The translations under genes and the position numbers were made by a program. Source: Lachnospiraceae bacterium UBA7205 (lineage in GTDB: Bacteria > Bacillota > Clostridia > Lachnospirales > Lachnospiraceae). From it: a stretch of 43,333 nt of DNA. Of the stretch, positions 15,221 to 24,468 are shown piece by piece. The notes under the pieces were generated by a model, which saw only the letters and a program-made list of their open reading frames with translations, was not told the origin of the DNA and did no database searches. The number at the start of each line of letters is the position of its first letter. The first letter of the stretch is position 1. The DNA lies in assembly GCA_002490665.1 (NCBI GenBank), contig DKUL01000084.1, forward strand, positions 28,943 through 72,275, written 5' to 3'.

Positions 15221-18200
15221 TCAGCCCTGACGCTGTCCTGCAATTTTCCGAAAAGCTATCAGCGCCGCCACAAGCAATGCCGCCCCTATCAAAATCAGCA
15301 TCATGCGTCCTTGCGGGGTTTTCGATGGTTTATTGACAAACTGCACGAGCCTGTCGGTTGTCACAAGAAAGTCACCGAGTGCTGTCTGCCCGCCCTGAAA
15401 AGTCTGCATTTCATTTCCGGCGGCATCCTTTACCCGGTATAGAAGCGCCAGTTCCCCATTATATTGTGGTATTGTGATATCCATCTGCCCTCCTTCTTCG
15501 CAGAGCGCCATGTAATCCCAGCTGTCCAGCACTTCATTTACCTTGTTGACAAGGACAAGCTCCGCCTCGCAAAGCTTAAAATTATCGGTCACCGAGACAT
15601 GAACCTGCTGTGACTCCGCATCATACAGCATGCCTGCCTCAATACCGTCTATCACGACCTTGGGCGGTGTATTGTCCACAACAAATGAAATCTCGTCTTC
15701 GTGGATATCCGCCATGTTGTTGCCCTCATTGCCAGCCCTGTCCCTGGAATAAAGACTAATGCGGTATGTCCCCTCCTCTGCAAAATTCTCCTTGCTGACA
15801 TGATAAATATACGTATAGCCTGTTTCCGCCGAACCTTTTATTTCCTTGTCATACGATGCGTTGTAACAAAGCGCCCCATTTCTCGAGACATAAAGCTCAA
15901 ACTGCTCAACCATGTCAATGTTCATCTCAAGAATCGCAATGTCCTCCAAGGCAGCGTATGTGACATACTGACGCTCCATCAGTTCCGTAATCTGGGTCAG
16001 GTCATATGCAGACCCTTTTCGGTTTAACGAAAAACGGTATGTAAGTGTTGAGACATTTCCTGACTTGTCGCGCGCCGTCACTGTAAGATAATAGATATTG
16101 TCTTCCTTATCCGTCAAATCAGAAAGCACATACTGATAGCCGATGCCTGTTTCTTCCGTCAACGGAGCTGTCTCAATGGTAGTCGGCACAATGTCGCCGA
16201 TGCCTGTTGTGACTGTTATTGCTGTGTCCTGTGCCTCCGCATGGAAATCCAGCACCGATATTACCGGATAAACTGCACCGCTGTTGGCAGAGCCGTCCGC
16301 AATTCCTTCAATAAATATTAACGGTGCAATCGTATCAATCACAAAATCTGCTTCCGCCTTGTCATTCGGATTTGCCGTCTCATTTTTGTTGCCAGCCAGA
16401 TCCGTATAGCTGCATGCGATATGGTACACATTGTCACTGTCAAAAGTAAGGCGCATTGTATGAACTTCTCCATCATGAGTCCATGTACCCTTCTTTGCCA
16501 CAGCGGCAGTATCCATCACAAAGCCATCCTCATGGAAGTTTCGCTCCCTCACTGTTATCACGGCAGTAACCGCAGTCTGGTAATAGTGCTCATAGAAAAA
16601 ATTGTCCTGTCTGGATTCCAGTTTTATCGTCAGGTCAGGAGCCGTCTGGTCAATGGTAAATGAAGGCGTTTTCACGATATCTGACTCGTTGTCTGCCAGA
16701 TCCGTACAGCAGACCTCCATCCCATAGCAGCCATCCTCCACAAAGGTAATTGCCGCATGGTGCATATCGCCTTCGCTTATCCAGTCTGACAGCTGATATT
16801 CATATGGACGACCGTCCCTTGTAACCAGAATATCCACAGCGGACGGGTCAAAATTCTGCTCGTGAACCTGTATTGTGGCGGTTCTTGCCGTATTGAAAAA
16901 ACTGCCGTTGGCTGCGTTGTCGTTATCAAACGTAATTTCTATCTGGGGCTTTGTGACATCAATCTTTAACAGCCGGGCGGAAGTCCTTGTGTTGCCCGAC
17001 CTGTCGGTCGCCGTGACCTCGATGTATGCAGCATTGCTCTCGTGCATCTTTGCATCGATTACCTCAACTGCCGAAAAGCCTGCTGCCCTATCCAGTTCTT
17101 CCTCGGTGGGAAGCTCCTTGGTAAACGAAAACAGTTCTTTGTCCGTAAATATATCTGTCCCATCCTTTCCGACTGTGCCAGTCACTGTCATCAGCGCCGC
17201 ACAGCTGTCATTTTCCGGCGCGTCCTTCACAAGGATATCCACCTTGACATCCTTATTGTAAAAACCGTTTTTGTTTGCACCGTCAGGCTCCATGACCAGC
17301 TCTCTTCCGTTTTCCTGATTGGGCGCCAGATTGTCAACCACAATGCCCCTCGTCCATCCCTCCGCTGTATTTCCTGCGTTGTCCTCCGCCCGCACATACA
17401 GAAAGCAGCGCGTGCAGGGCGGTATATTTATGACACCATTGTCACTTATTTCCAGCCATTCGTTTCTGGCTGCCTTTTCCCATGCGCCTATTTTTTTTGC
17501 CTTTAATACAGCCAGTGCCCCTTTCCCACTGACGCCATACTGTGCACTGACCGTTCCCGAAACGCTTTCCTGATAAAATTTCTCATATACGATGGCGGAT
17601 TCCTGGCTGACCGGAAATTCAGCGCCGTCCAGTTCAACTTTCAGATTCTCCGGTTCGTGCGTATCTATTTTGTAGACCATTTTCTGCTTTTCGGACACAT
17701 TGCCTGCCTTGTCTGCTATCCAGTATTCCAATGTATAAATGCCGTCCCGAATATCCCTGTCTGGTGCGCCGCCTCTAAAGTCTATGACATGCTTCTCCAA
17801 ATCGTCCTGCGCCACCACAAATGTCCTGGCACCATCCGCGTCCTCCAAAACATCACTGCTGCCCATCACGCCTATCCGTGCACTCTTTTGCACCAGCAAT
17901 CCTTCCCCGGACTTAGCAGGCACTCCCTCCTGTGCGGAATTTTCCGTTTCAATGGTCTCGGCAGTCAGCTGATAATGAACCGTCACCGGGGCATCATACT
18001 CGTTTGAAGTGACACCTGTGTCATAATCCGGATACGCAAAGCGTATCACTGGCACGCCGGATTTTTTGTTGTACCAGCCATTTTTGCGCTTTGCATCATC
18101 AACATTTCCCACAATGACTGGTTTTATTTTTGGTATCTGGCGCTGTGTCAGGACTCTTTTTTTGTATATCTCCTTTGACATGATGCCCGACTTTGAGACT

Positions 18201-19963
18201 GCGCGAAAACAATAGTATCCGTTTTTGTCCTCCGTGACTTCCATTTTGGCTGTCTGATTTTTGTGAAGCTGAATCGCTGTCCAGCTTTCTGACACATCTG
18301 TCATATCCTTGCCATTTACTGCATCCCCGATTGTCTGATACAGGTACGTGCACTGGTAGATACCCGCATATGGACAGCTGCCCGCATCAAGTGCAATGTC
18401 AAATGCGATGTCCTTGTTCGTCCAGTTGTCATCATCCCCGGTGTAAGGCTTATCCCCTGCCGTTGCCTTTACATTGAGAACCGGCTCGGACTTATCGACA
18501 ATGACCTTGACAGATGCCCCGTTTTCGTTTACATAGCCCTTGGTCTCACTGACATTACCCGCGTAGTCATATGCACGCACTGCGATAGCCGGGTAGCATC
18601 CGTCCCGCAGCGTTATGGAAAAATCAAGGCTTCCTCTGTCCGCCGCGGATATGGTTTCTGCCTCCGTCCACACTGCATTTTCACCAAGGGAACAGTCTGT
18701 AGTGTACGCTACCCTTTTCACACCACTTTGAAAATCAACGAACCGCCCCTTTAGCACAAAATTCTGTCCAAAGTACTGCTCCGTCTCTGTCCTTGTCGGC
18801 GCAAAGCACTTGCTCTCCACAGTAAAATTCCGGAGCAGCGGCGCTTCCATGTCAATGCCTGCCGTGAAAGTCCTTGTACCATTTTCAACAGTTCTTGTGC
18901 TTGCATTTCGATCCAGGTTTTCCGCCCAAAATACATAATCCCTTTTGCTGTTATCCCTGCCAGCTTCCGCCCCTTCTCTTACGCGAATCGTATCAAAATA
19001 TTTTTTGCCTGTGTCACTTAAATTGACGGAAATCTCTCCGTTTGCCCATTGATTGTGTGATGCAAGATATGCTTCCCACTCTGCAAATGCATACCGCTTA
19101 TCCGAGCCTGACACGGTGATATAAAAGTCCTCGTCAGACAAGGGGCTGTTTTTAACCGTCATTTTTCCGGATACCGCCGCTGCGCCGTAGCGGTCGTTTT
19201 CCAGAAGCCTGATTTCATAGTCGGTCTCCCCCACGCCGCTTACCACAAGATCCATTGCATCCGCGGACAGGCTGTATGAAAAAACCCCCTCACCATCTTC
19301 CTCCGCACGCACAATATCCGTATCCGAAATCGTAACCTGGCAGCTGATATCCGATAATTCTTCCCGCGGTATCAGCCGGGTATTTATTCCACTATGCTGC
19401 GTTTTTGGCATGACCGTTTTCTCGTAAATCTTTTCATATAAATCAATGCTTATCCGCGGACCTGACTGACTGTCCAGATAAGTCCTGTAATCCAGCACGC
19501 CCTCCTCTGTTATCGAAGGGACAATAATTGCATTGTCAGGCTTTATGATATAACCTTTTTTATTTGGGAATTTATTCTCTGCTGTCGGAATCCCTTCTTC
19601 TTCAAAATAAACTTCTGATATGGTCTCCTGATTCTCCCCTGATATCTCTTCTGATACACCTTCCGGGACAGTTCCTGACGTGGATTCCTGACTTTGCGTC
19701 GATATGTCTTCTGATATGTCTTCCAAAACAATCCCTCTCTCGGGTTCTTGGATTTCCATTGAAATGTCTTCCGGGATATTTTCACTATCCTCTGTCGTTT
19801 CCAGTTCAGGAAACAATATCCGCCTTTCTTTTTCCTGCTTCTTTCCCTGCCCGCACACAGTATGCTGCCCTGCCGCATCTGCCTTCTGCAAATTTGCAGG
19901 GGTGCCCATCACCATGATGGCTGCAAGAAATCCTGCTGTTACTCTCTTTACCTTTTTTCTCAT
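15221..19963 (-). CDS. Large Ig-like repeat surface protein, C-terminally anchored
   Basis: A 1580-residue protein. A signal peptide (KKVKRVTAGFLAAIMVMG, then a cleavage-like ADA/AA near 30) leads into an acidic low-complexity segment (about 50-140). Many bacterial Ig-like modules follow, each marked by the linker D-x-T/S-x-P: DKSEPVL, DTHEPEN, DNLAPNQ, DVTKPQI, DQTAPDL, DTIAPLI, DNTPPKV. A single transmembrane helix (ILIGAALLVAALIAF) and a short basic tail end the protein, so it is membrane-tethered with the repeats outside. No LPxTG motif or enzymatic domain is seen. AGGT precedes the ATG. It follows the OmpR/histidine-kinase pair by 185 bases on the same strand and may be part of its regulon. 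The function is probably adhesive or structural. Confidence 0.85.
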   Translation of the reverse strand: MRKKVKRVTAGFLAAIMVMGTPANLQKADAAGQHTVCGQGKKQEKERRILFPELETTEDSENIPEDISMEIQEPERGIVLEDISEDISTQSQESTSGTVPEGVSEEISGENQETISEVYFEEEGIPTAENKFPNKKGYIIKPDNAIIVPSITEEGVLDYRTYLDSQSGPRISIDLYEKIYEKTVMPKTQHSGINTRLIPREELSDISCQVTISDTDIVRAEEDGEGVFSYSLSADAMDLVVSGVGETDYEIRLLENDRYGAAAVSGKMTVKNSPLSDEDFYITVSGSDKRYAFAEWEAYLASHNQWANGEISVNLSDTGKKYFDTIRVREGAEAGRDNSKRDYVFWAENLDRNASTRTVENGTRTFTAGIDMEAPLLRNFTVESKCFAPTRTETEQYFGQNFVLKGRFVDFQSGVKRVAYTTDCSLGENAVWTEAETISAADRGSLDFSITLRDGCYPAIAVRAYDYAGNVSETKGYVNENGASVKVIVDKSEPVLNVKATAGDKPYTGDDDNWTNKDIAFDIALDAGSCPYAGIYQCTYLYQTIGDAVNGKDMTDVSESWTAIQLHKNQTAKMEVTEDKNGYYCFRAVSKSGIMSKEIYKKRVLTQRQIPKIKPVIVGNVDDAKRKNGWYNKKSGVPVIRFAYPDYDTGVTSNEYDAPVTVHYQLTAETIETENSAQEGVPAKSGEGLLVQKSARIGVMGSSDVLEDADGARTFVVAQDDLEKHVIDFRGGAPDRDIRDGIYTLEYWIADKAGNVSEKQKMVYKIDTHEPENLKVELDGAEFPVSQESAIVYEKFYQESVSGTVSAQYGVSGKGALAVLKAKKIGAWEKAARNEWLEISDNGVINIPPCTRCFLYVRAEDNAGNTAEGWTRGIVVDNLAPNQENGRELVMEPDGANKNGFYNKDVKVDILVKDAPENDSCAALMTVTGTVGKDGTDIFTDKELFSFTKELPTEEELDRAAGFSAVEVIDAKMHESNAAYIEVTATDRSGNTRTSARLLKIDVTKPQIEITFDNDNAANGSFFNTARTATIQVHEQNFDPSAVDILVTRDGRPYEYQLSDWISEGDMHHAAITFVEDGCYGMEVCCTDLADNESDIVKTPSFTIDQTAPDLTIKLESRQDNFFYEHYYQTAVTAVITVRERNFHEDGFVMDTAAVAKKGTWTHDGEVHTMRLTFDSDNVYHIACSYTDLAGNKNETANPNDKAEADFVIDTIAPLIFIEGIADGSANSGAVYPVISVLDFHAEAQDTAITVTTGIGDIVPTTIETAPLTEETGIGYQYVLSDLTDKEDNIYYLTVTARDKSGNVSTLTYRFSLNRKGSAYDLTQITELMERQYVTYAALEDIAILEMNIDMVEQFELYVSRNGALCYNASYDKEIKGSAETGYTYIYHVSKENFAEEGTYRISLYSRDRAGNEGNNMADIHEDEISFVVDNTPPKVVIDGIEAGMLYDAESQQVHVSVTDNFKLCEAELVLVNKVNEVLDSWDYMALCEEGGQMDITIPQYNGELALLYRVKDAAGNEMQTFQGGQTALGDFLVTTDRLVQFVNKPSKTPQGRMMLILIGAALLVAALIAFRKIAGQRQG

Positions 19964-20148
19964 TCAATGTACCTCATATATGTTTATTTAAAATTGCCCC
20001 TCGGCATTTTTGTAATGTTATAATGCCGTCAAAACGCCGAGTAATCCAACTATTGTGGGCATTTTCCCAAATAGTTCCAAATAAGCATATACGAAGTACA
20101 CATTCCTCTCAATAGTACTTTAGTACTGTTTCGTATCGTTTTCCAGTG

Positions 20149-22458
20149 CTAAAATCTCCTCCATTCAATGACTGCCTTAAACAAATCCCCATCTGTTTCA
20201 ATCGTGAACATTCCGCCCTGGAGCTGGGTAAAGCTTTTGGCTATCGCGAGTCCCAGACCGCTCCCCTCGGTATTCCGCGCGGCATCGCCGCGCACGAAAC
20301 GCTCTGTGAGGTCGGTGGGGTTTACTGTCAGCTCCTCGGCAGAAATATTTTTTATCTCAATATGGACGTATCTGCCCTGTGCATCCTCCTGCACCTTCGC
20401 CTGTATATATACGCGCGTGTTTGCCATGGCGTACTTTATGATGTTCACGTACAGATTTTCAAAAATGCGGTAGGTTTTCTGGCTGTCAAGCTGCAAAATC
20501 ACCTTTTCCTCCGGCATGTCGAAGCGTACATCAAGGCCATTTTCGAGCATTTTCTCCTCATATTCCAGATATACCTGACGCATCAGGTTGCAGATGTCCA
20601 CGGAAACAGGCTCCAGCTTCACATTGCCGCTGCTCGCCTTGCTGATTTCGAACAAATCCTCTATCAATACTTTTAACCGCAGTGATTTGCGCTCCAGCGT
20701 GTCCAGATATGACTTGCGCTGTTCATCCGTGATATGCTCGTCCTTAAGCAAATCAATATACGTGATAATCGCCGTCAGCGGCGTCTTGAGGTCATGTGAC
20801 ACATTGGTAATCAGTTCTGTTTTCATACGCTGGCTCCGAACCTCCTCCTCGACAGCTTTTCCAAACCCGTCCTGTATCTGGCAGAGTTCCTTTTTGTAGC
20901 TTTCAAAAATACCAAAATTTCCATCAAAGCTATTGTCAAAATTTCCCTTCGCAATTGCATTTGTCGCCTCAAGCAGGCTGTTGTAATGCTTCTGCATCCT
21001 GCCCATATAGAGCTTTAGCAGAACATGGAGCAGATAAGAATAGACAATCAAAATCAGAATGCCAAAAAACCAGCAGCAGCAGCAAAACGATACGACAACA
21101 AACTGCATGATAACCAGCATTTTCAGCAAACGCTTATTATTTTTCGCCAAATCCGTCTCTTCCAGTTCCCTTTTCCACCTGGCGAAGTGTTCTCCAAAAG
21201 AACTTTTTATCTCACAGCATTTCCGGTACAAAAAACTGCGCTCTCCGATGAACGAACGAAAACCCGTAAAAACGCTGCGGATGCTTAGCAGGCACCAGTA
21301 CCATACACCAAACAGGACAAACATCACGCCAAACAGAATGACATAGCTGACAATGTACGAGAAATCCAGGGGAAAACGAATGTTTCCAGCCCTTTCATTG
21401 ACATAGCAGACCAAGTCCACAACCGGGGTATAGATACTCAGCGACAAAAAAACCATAATCAGTAAAATGCCTTCCATGCAGTACCTTGTTCCGGCGGTAT
21501 CGGCTGTGTGCTGTGGAAAGCGCCGCGTCAGGACAAGCACGGCTGCCACCATCATTGCCAGAATGGAGAGGTACACCCTTCCCATCCCATACATGTCATA
21601 TGCCATCTCCTTGCTATAGCCGCCGATATAATTCGTCACTTCCAAATCATCATACTCCGAAACCTGATAGACAGGCATCCATATGAAGTCCTCCATCTGT
21701 TGCGCTGTCATGGCGTAGATAAAAGTCGCATTCCTGGGATTTTGCTGCGTTACGTTCATTTTGCCGCCGGGCTCATCCGATGTGCCGCTGAGCAGCGCAT
21801 AGCCCTCCGTTTTCTGGCTGTCCGTGAACAGCTGGGAATCCTGGCTGTTTGCCACAAGCTGCGCATTTTTGAGAAATTTGTCCGCATCCTTTCCGTGAAC
21901 CCTGATATCGACAATATTACCATACTGGTCATAACAGATAATGATATAGTAATCATAGTCGTTATTGCTGCCATCCTTCAGCTTCTCTGGATTTCTTGTC
22001 GTATTTTTCAGGACGGTCTGCGTTTCCTCGTCAATCACACAGTAATCCATTCTTCTGCCCAGTTCTGTCGTATATAGCTCGTTTATCCACTGCAGGTGCT
22101 GCTGTACGCTTAAAATGCAGTCTGCACGCAGCCGCTCAGCGCTTCTCTCGGTATTTGTTTCATTTCCATAATATACCGCCTGCTCTGCAGTCTGCTCCTC
22201 AAATGAAAGGTATAAGTCCTCAATCTTGTACTGCCTGCCGCTCTTTTCCAGCAGCTCAGGATAAAGGACATAATTGCTCTGAAACAGTATCCCTATGAAG
22301 CTCTCATTCTCATAACCACCGCTGTACTCCGCATAATATGCATCCACATCCCCTTTATATCCAATGGCAACAGCCACAAAACTTATTGCCGCCAGCGCCA
22401 CGACCACGGCGGCTGTGTGCACTGCCTTTTTATTGCTTTTCAATCTTGTACCCAACAC
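20149..22458 (-). CDS. Membrane sensor histidine kinase
   Basis: A 769-residue kinase. An N-terminal transmembrane segment (VVVALAAISFVAVAIGY) is followed by an extracytoplasmic sensor of about 240 residues. Several further transmembrane segments occupy about 290-490 (LAMMVAAVLVL, ILLIMVFLSL, VILFGVMFVLF, CCCCWFFGILILIV). The HisKA box is VSHDLKTPL with H555, the N box is NLYVNIIKYA and G2 is GSGLGLAIAKS. The G1 DxGxG motif is replaced by KNIS, as in many clostridial VanS-like kinases. The GTG start overlaps the response regulator by 29 bases, with AAGGTGG upstream. Its ligand is unknown; the large loop and the downstream Ig-like protein suggest envelope sensing. Confidence 0.92.
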   Translation of the reverse strand: MLGTRLKSNKKAVHTAAVVVALAAISFVAVAIGYKGDVDAYYAEYSGGYENESFIGILFQSNYVLYPELLEKSGRQYKIEDLYLSFEEQTAEQAVYYGNETNTERSAERLRADCILSVQQHLQWINELYTTELGRRMDYCVIDEETQTVLKNTTRNPEKLKDGSNNDYDYYIIICYDQYGNIVDIRVHGKDADKFLKNAQLVANSQDSQLFTDSQKTEGYALLSGTSDEPGGKMNVTQQNPRNATFIYAMTAQQMEDFIWMPVYQVSEYDDLEVTNYIGGYSKEMAYDMYGMGRVYLSILAMMVAAVLVLTRRFPQHTADTAGTRYCMEGILLIMVFLSLSIYTPVVDLVCYVNERAGNIRFPLDFSYIVSYVILFGVMFVLFGVWYWCLLSIRSVFTGFRSFIGERSFLYRKCCEIKSSFGEHFARWKRELEETDLAKNNKRLLKMLVIMQFVVVSFCCCCWFFGILILIVYSYLLHVLLKLYMGRMQKHYNSLLEATNAIAKGNFDNSFDGNFGIFESYKKELCQIQDGFGKAVEEEVRSQRMKTELITNVSHDLKTPLTAIITYIDLLKDEHITDEQRKSYLDTLERKSLRLKVLIEDLFEISKASSGNVKLEPVSVDICNLMRQVYLEYEEKMLENGLDVRFDMPEEKVILQLDSQKTYRIFENLYVNIIKYAMANTRVYIQAKVQEDAQGRYVHIEIKNISAEELTVNPTDLTERFVRGDAARNTEGSGLGLAIAKSFTQLQGGMFTIETDGDLFKAVIEWRRF

Positions 22459-23137
22459 CCCACACCACCTTCAAATATTTCGGGTCATTCGGGTTTATCT
22501 CAATTTTTTCCCGAATTTTTCTGATATGCACCATAATCGTGTTGGTATTCACAGCCTGCTCATTCCACACACGCTCATAAATCTCATCCGCGCTGAACAC
22601 CCGCCCTGCATTTTTCATCAGCAGCATCAGAATCTTGAATTCCAGCGGCGTAAGCTTGACCGGATTTCCGTCCACCGTGACCTCCACCGTATCCTCATTC
22701 AGCTCAAGCCCGCCAATCACATGAATCCTGTCGTGGTTTTCATGCTCTGTCACCGCGTCCAGATATCTCTGGTAGCGGCGCAGATGGGAATTGATTCTCG
22801 CCAGCAGCTCCATCGTCGTAAACGGCTTCGTCACATAATCGTCAGCCCCCATGTTCAGTCCCATGATTTTATCGACCTCCTCCGACTTTGCCGACAGCAT
22901 GATAACCGGGAATTCATAGCCTTTCTCGCGCACCTTCATCATCATGGTGATTCCGTCCATGCGCGGCATCATAATGTCCACAATCGCAAGGTGGATTTCC
23001 TCGGATTCTATTTTTTTGAGCCCCTCAATGCCGTCCGCCGCCTGTGACACCGCGTAGCCCTGGTTTTTCAGATAAATTTCGATTCCGTCCCTGATTTCCT
23101 TGTCATCCTCTACAATCAAAATGTGATATATCTCCAT
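22430..23137 (-). CDS. OmpR/PhoB-family response regulator
   Basis: A 235-residue regulator. The receiver domain has acidic residues D11/D12, phospho-acceptor D54 in AIVDIMMPRMDG, and the conserved Lys in DDYVTKPF. The C-terminal winged helix (KLTPLEFKILMLLMKN, VWNEQAVNTNTIMVHIRKIREKI cut here to its recognisable core TIMVHIRKIREKI) is of OmpR type. It is first gene of the unit and overlaps the kinase gene. It likely controls its own operon and the Ig-like surface protein, though no binding repeats were identified. The phospho-acceptor and Lys are intact, so it should be a functional receiver. Confidence 0.95.
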   Translation of the reverse strand: MEIYHILIVEDDKEIRDGIEIYLKNQGYAVSQAADGIEGLKKIESEEIHLAIVDIMMPRMDGITMMMKVREKGYEFPVIMLSAKSEEVDKIMGLNMGADDYVTKPFTTMELLARINSHLRRYQRYLDAVTEHENHDRIHVIGGLELNEDTVEVTVDGNPVKLTPLEFKILMLLMKNAGRVFSADEIYERVWNEQAVNTNTIMVHIRKIREKIEINPNDPKYLKVVWGVGYKIEKQ

Positions 23138-23170
23138 GCCCCTTCTCCCCTGTACAAACCATTTTATTTC

Positions 23171-23179
23171 ATTATAACA
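23171..23179 (-). promoter_or_regulatory. Extended -10 promoter of the two-component operon
   Basis: On the minus strand TGTTATAAT (TATAAT at 23176-23171 preceded by TG one base away) lies about 35 bases before the regulator start. There is no good -35 hexamer 17 bases upstream, in keeping with an extended -10 or activator-dependent promoter. Confidence 0.45.
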
Positions 23180-23348
23180 CCATTCAAGTCAGAACGTATG
23201 CAAAAACTGCATTGCCCAGTAGATATTCTGCGCACTATTTAAAAGTTATTTCTTGACAGTTCCTTACAGACAAGTGTAGCGGTTAAAATGGAAAAAGAAC
23301 GTACAGGAAATCGAAAATTTTTCTTAAGATTTGGTTACCGGCAACTTA

Positions 23349-23377
23349 TTGCTATCGGGATGGGCATGTGTTATATT
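23349..23377 (+). promoter_or_regulatory. Promoter of the Uma2-family gene
   Basis: TTGCTA and TATATT are separated by 17 bases, with a TG one base before the -10. It lies 60 bases upstream of the start codon. Confidence 0.6.
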
Positions 23378-23436
23378 GTATGAAAGGATATTCCATCTTT
23401 TGTTGTTTTAACAAAACATTACAGGAGGTATATGAC

Positions 23437-23982
23437 ATGGCATTCGCACAGGAAAAGATTTACACGGTTGAAGATATCTATAACCTTCCCGAAGGGCAGC
23501 GGGCAGAATTAATCGACGGACAGATTTATATGATGGCACCGCCTATGCGGATTCATCAAAGACTAGTATCACAATTTACCAAAGTAATTGGCAGTTACAT
23601 TGATAAGAAACAAGGCGGCTGTGAAGTTTATCCGGCACCGTTTGCAGTATTTCTGAACAAAGACGACCGAAATTACGTTGAACCGGACATTTCCGTTATC
23701 TGTGATAAGAACAAGCTGGACGAAAGAGGCTGTAATGGCGCACCGGACTGGATTATTGAAATTGCCTCGCCCTCCAATCCGCAGAATGACTACGGAATCA
23801 AGCTTTTCAAATACCGTACCGCTGGTGTTCGCGAATATTGGATTGTGAATCCGCGCACAAAGACTGTTATGGTATACGATTTCGAGTCAGATGAAAAATC
23901 AAACCAGTATGGTTTTGACGAAGATGTGCCAGTCTGTATTTATGAAGATTTCAGCATTAAAATTGAAGACCTCCTTTCTTAA
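23437..23982 (+). CDS. Uma2-family (DUF820) putative PD-(D/E)XK endonuclease
   Basis: A 181-residue protein of the Uma2/DUF820 family, restriction-endonuclease-like proteins of unknown biological role. Visible landmarks are the N-terminal YTVEDIYNLPEGQRAELIDG, EPD with D84, DWIIEIASPS with E108, and a Lys-rich helix (KLFKYRTAGVREYWIVNP). These fit the family's D-E-K nuclease core. AGGAGGT lies nine bases before ATG 23437; an in-frame extension to 23368 has no ribosome binding site. It is a single-gene unit with its own promoter and terminator. No partner gene is seen, and the family is often multi-copy in genomes. Confidence 0.88.
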   Translation: MAFAQEKIYTVEDIYNLPEGQRAELIDGQIYMMAPPMRIHQRLVSQFTKVIGSYIDKKQGGCEVYPAPFAVFLNKDDRNYVEPDISVICDKNKLDERGCNGAPDWIIEIASPSNPQNDYGIKLFKYRTAGVREYWIVNPRTKTVMVYDFESDEKSNQYGFDEDVPVCIYEDFSIKIEDLLS

Positions 23983-24025
23983 ACCAGCGGTAAAAATAGA
24001 GTAGCTGCATGGGTCTGCGCATGAC

Positions 24026-24068
24026 AAAAGCCAGTAACTGCTTCAATCCCTTGCAGTTACTGGCTTTT
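24026..24068. terminator. Bidirectional terminator, 16-bp perfect stem
   Basis: AAAAGCCAGTAACTGC pairs with GCAGTTACTGGCTTTT around an 11-base loop. It separates the Uma2 gene (plus) from the tRNA cluster (minus). Confidence 0.9.
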
Positions 24069-24073
24069 ATGAG

Positions 24074-24146
24074 AGCGATAGACGGGGCTCGAACCCGCGG
24101 TCTCGACCTTGGCAAGGTCGCGCGTTACCAACTACGCCACTATCGC
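24074..24146 (-). tRNA. tRNA-Gly (GCC)
   Basis: A 73-base cloverleaf with acceptor GCGATAG/CTATCGC, D arm, anticodon stem CGACC/GGTCG with loop TTGCCAA (anticodon GCC), and T arm GGGTTCGAGCCC. CCA is not encoded. Confidence 0.95.
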
Positions 24147-24257
24147 ATTGCTGTCGTCTTTATCAGACTTATATTATAATACATGATTTCATTCCTTTTG
24201 TCAACAGGTAATTCATTTTTTTTACCGGTTTTTTGGACTCAGGAAATCCATATGTGA

Positions 24258-24328
24258 AGCGGGTGATGGGAATCGAACCCACGTATCTAGCTTGGAAGGC
24301 TAGTGTTCTACCATTGAACTACACCCGC
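24258..24328 (-). tRNA. tRNA-Gly (TCC)
   Basis: A 71-base cloverleaf with acceptor GCGGGTG/CACCCGC, anticodon stem CTAGC/GCTAG with loop CTTCCAA (anticodon TCC), and T loop TTCGATT. CCA is not encoded. It is separated from the other Gly tRNA by about 110 bases with no feature seen. Confidence 0.95.
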
Positions 24329-24332
24329 AAAG

Positions 24333-24405
<73 letters not shown>

Positions 24406-24420
24406 GCTTAACCGAATACC

Positions 24421-24449
24421 AGTATACACTACCTTATTTTGATTGTCAA
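24421..24449 (-). promoter_or_regulatory. Promoter of the tRNA cluster
   Basis: On the minus strand TTGACA (24449-24444) and TATACT (24426-24421) are 17 bases apart, directly upstream of tRNA-Phe. It is a near-consensus housekeeping promoter. Confidence 0.88.
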
Positions 24450-24468
24450 TATCCTTTTTCCAAAAAAC

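Noticed and set aside
23255..23290. TTGACA-containing segment near 23254 as a promoter or further repeat copy
   Set aside because: There is no suitable -10 at 16-18 bases, and only a short CAGTTCCTTA match to the hairpin at 34501.
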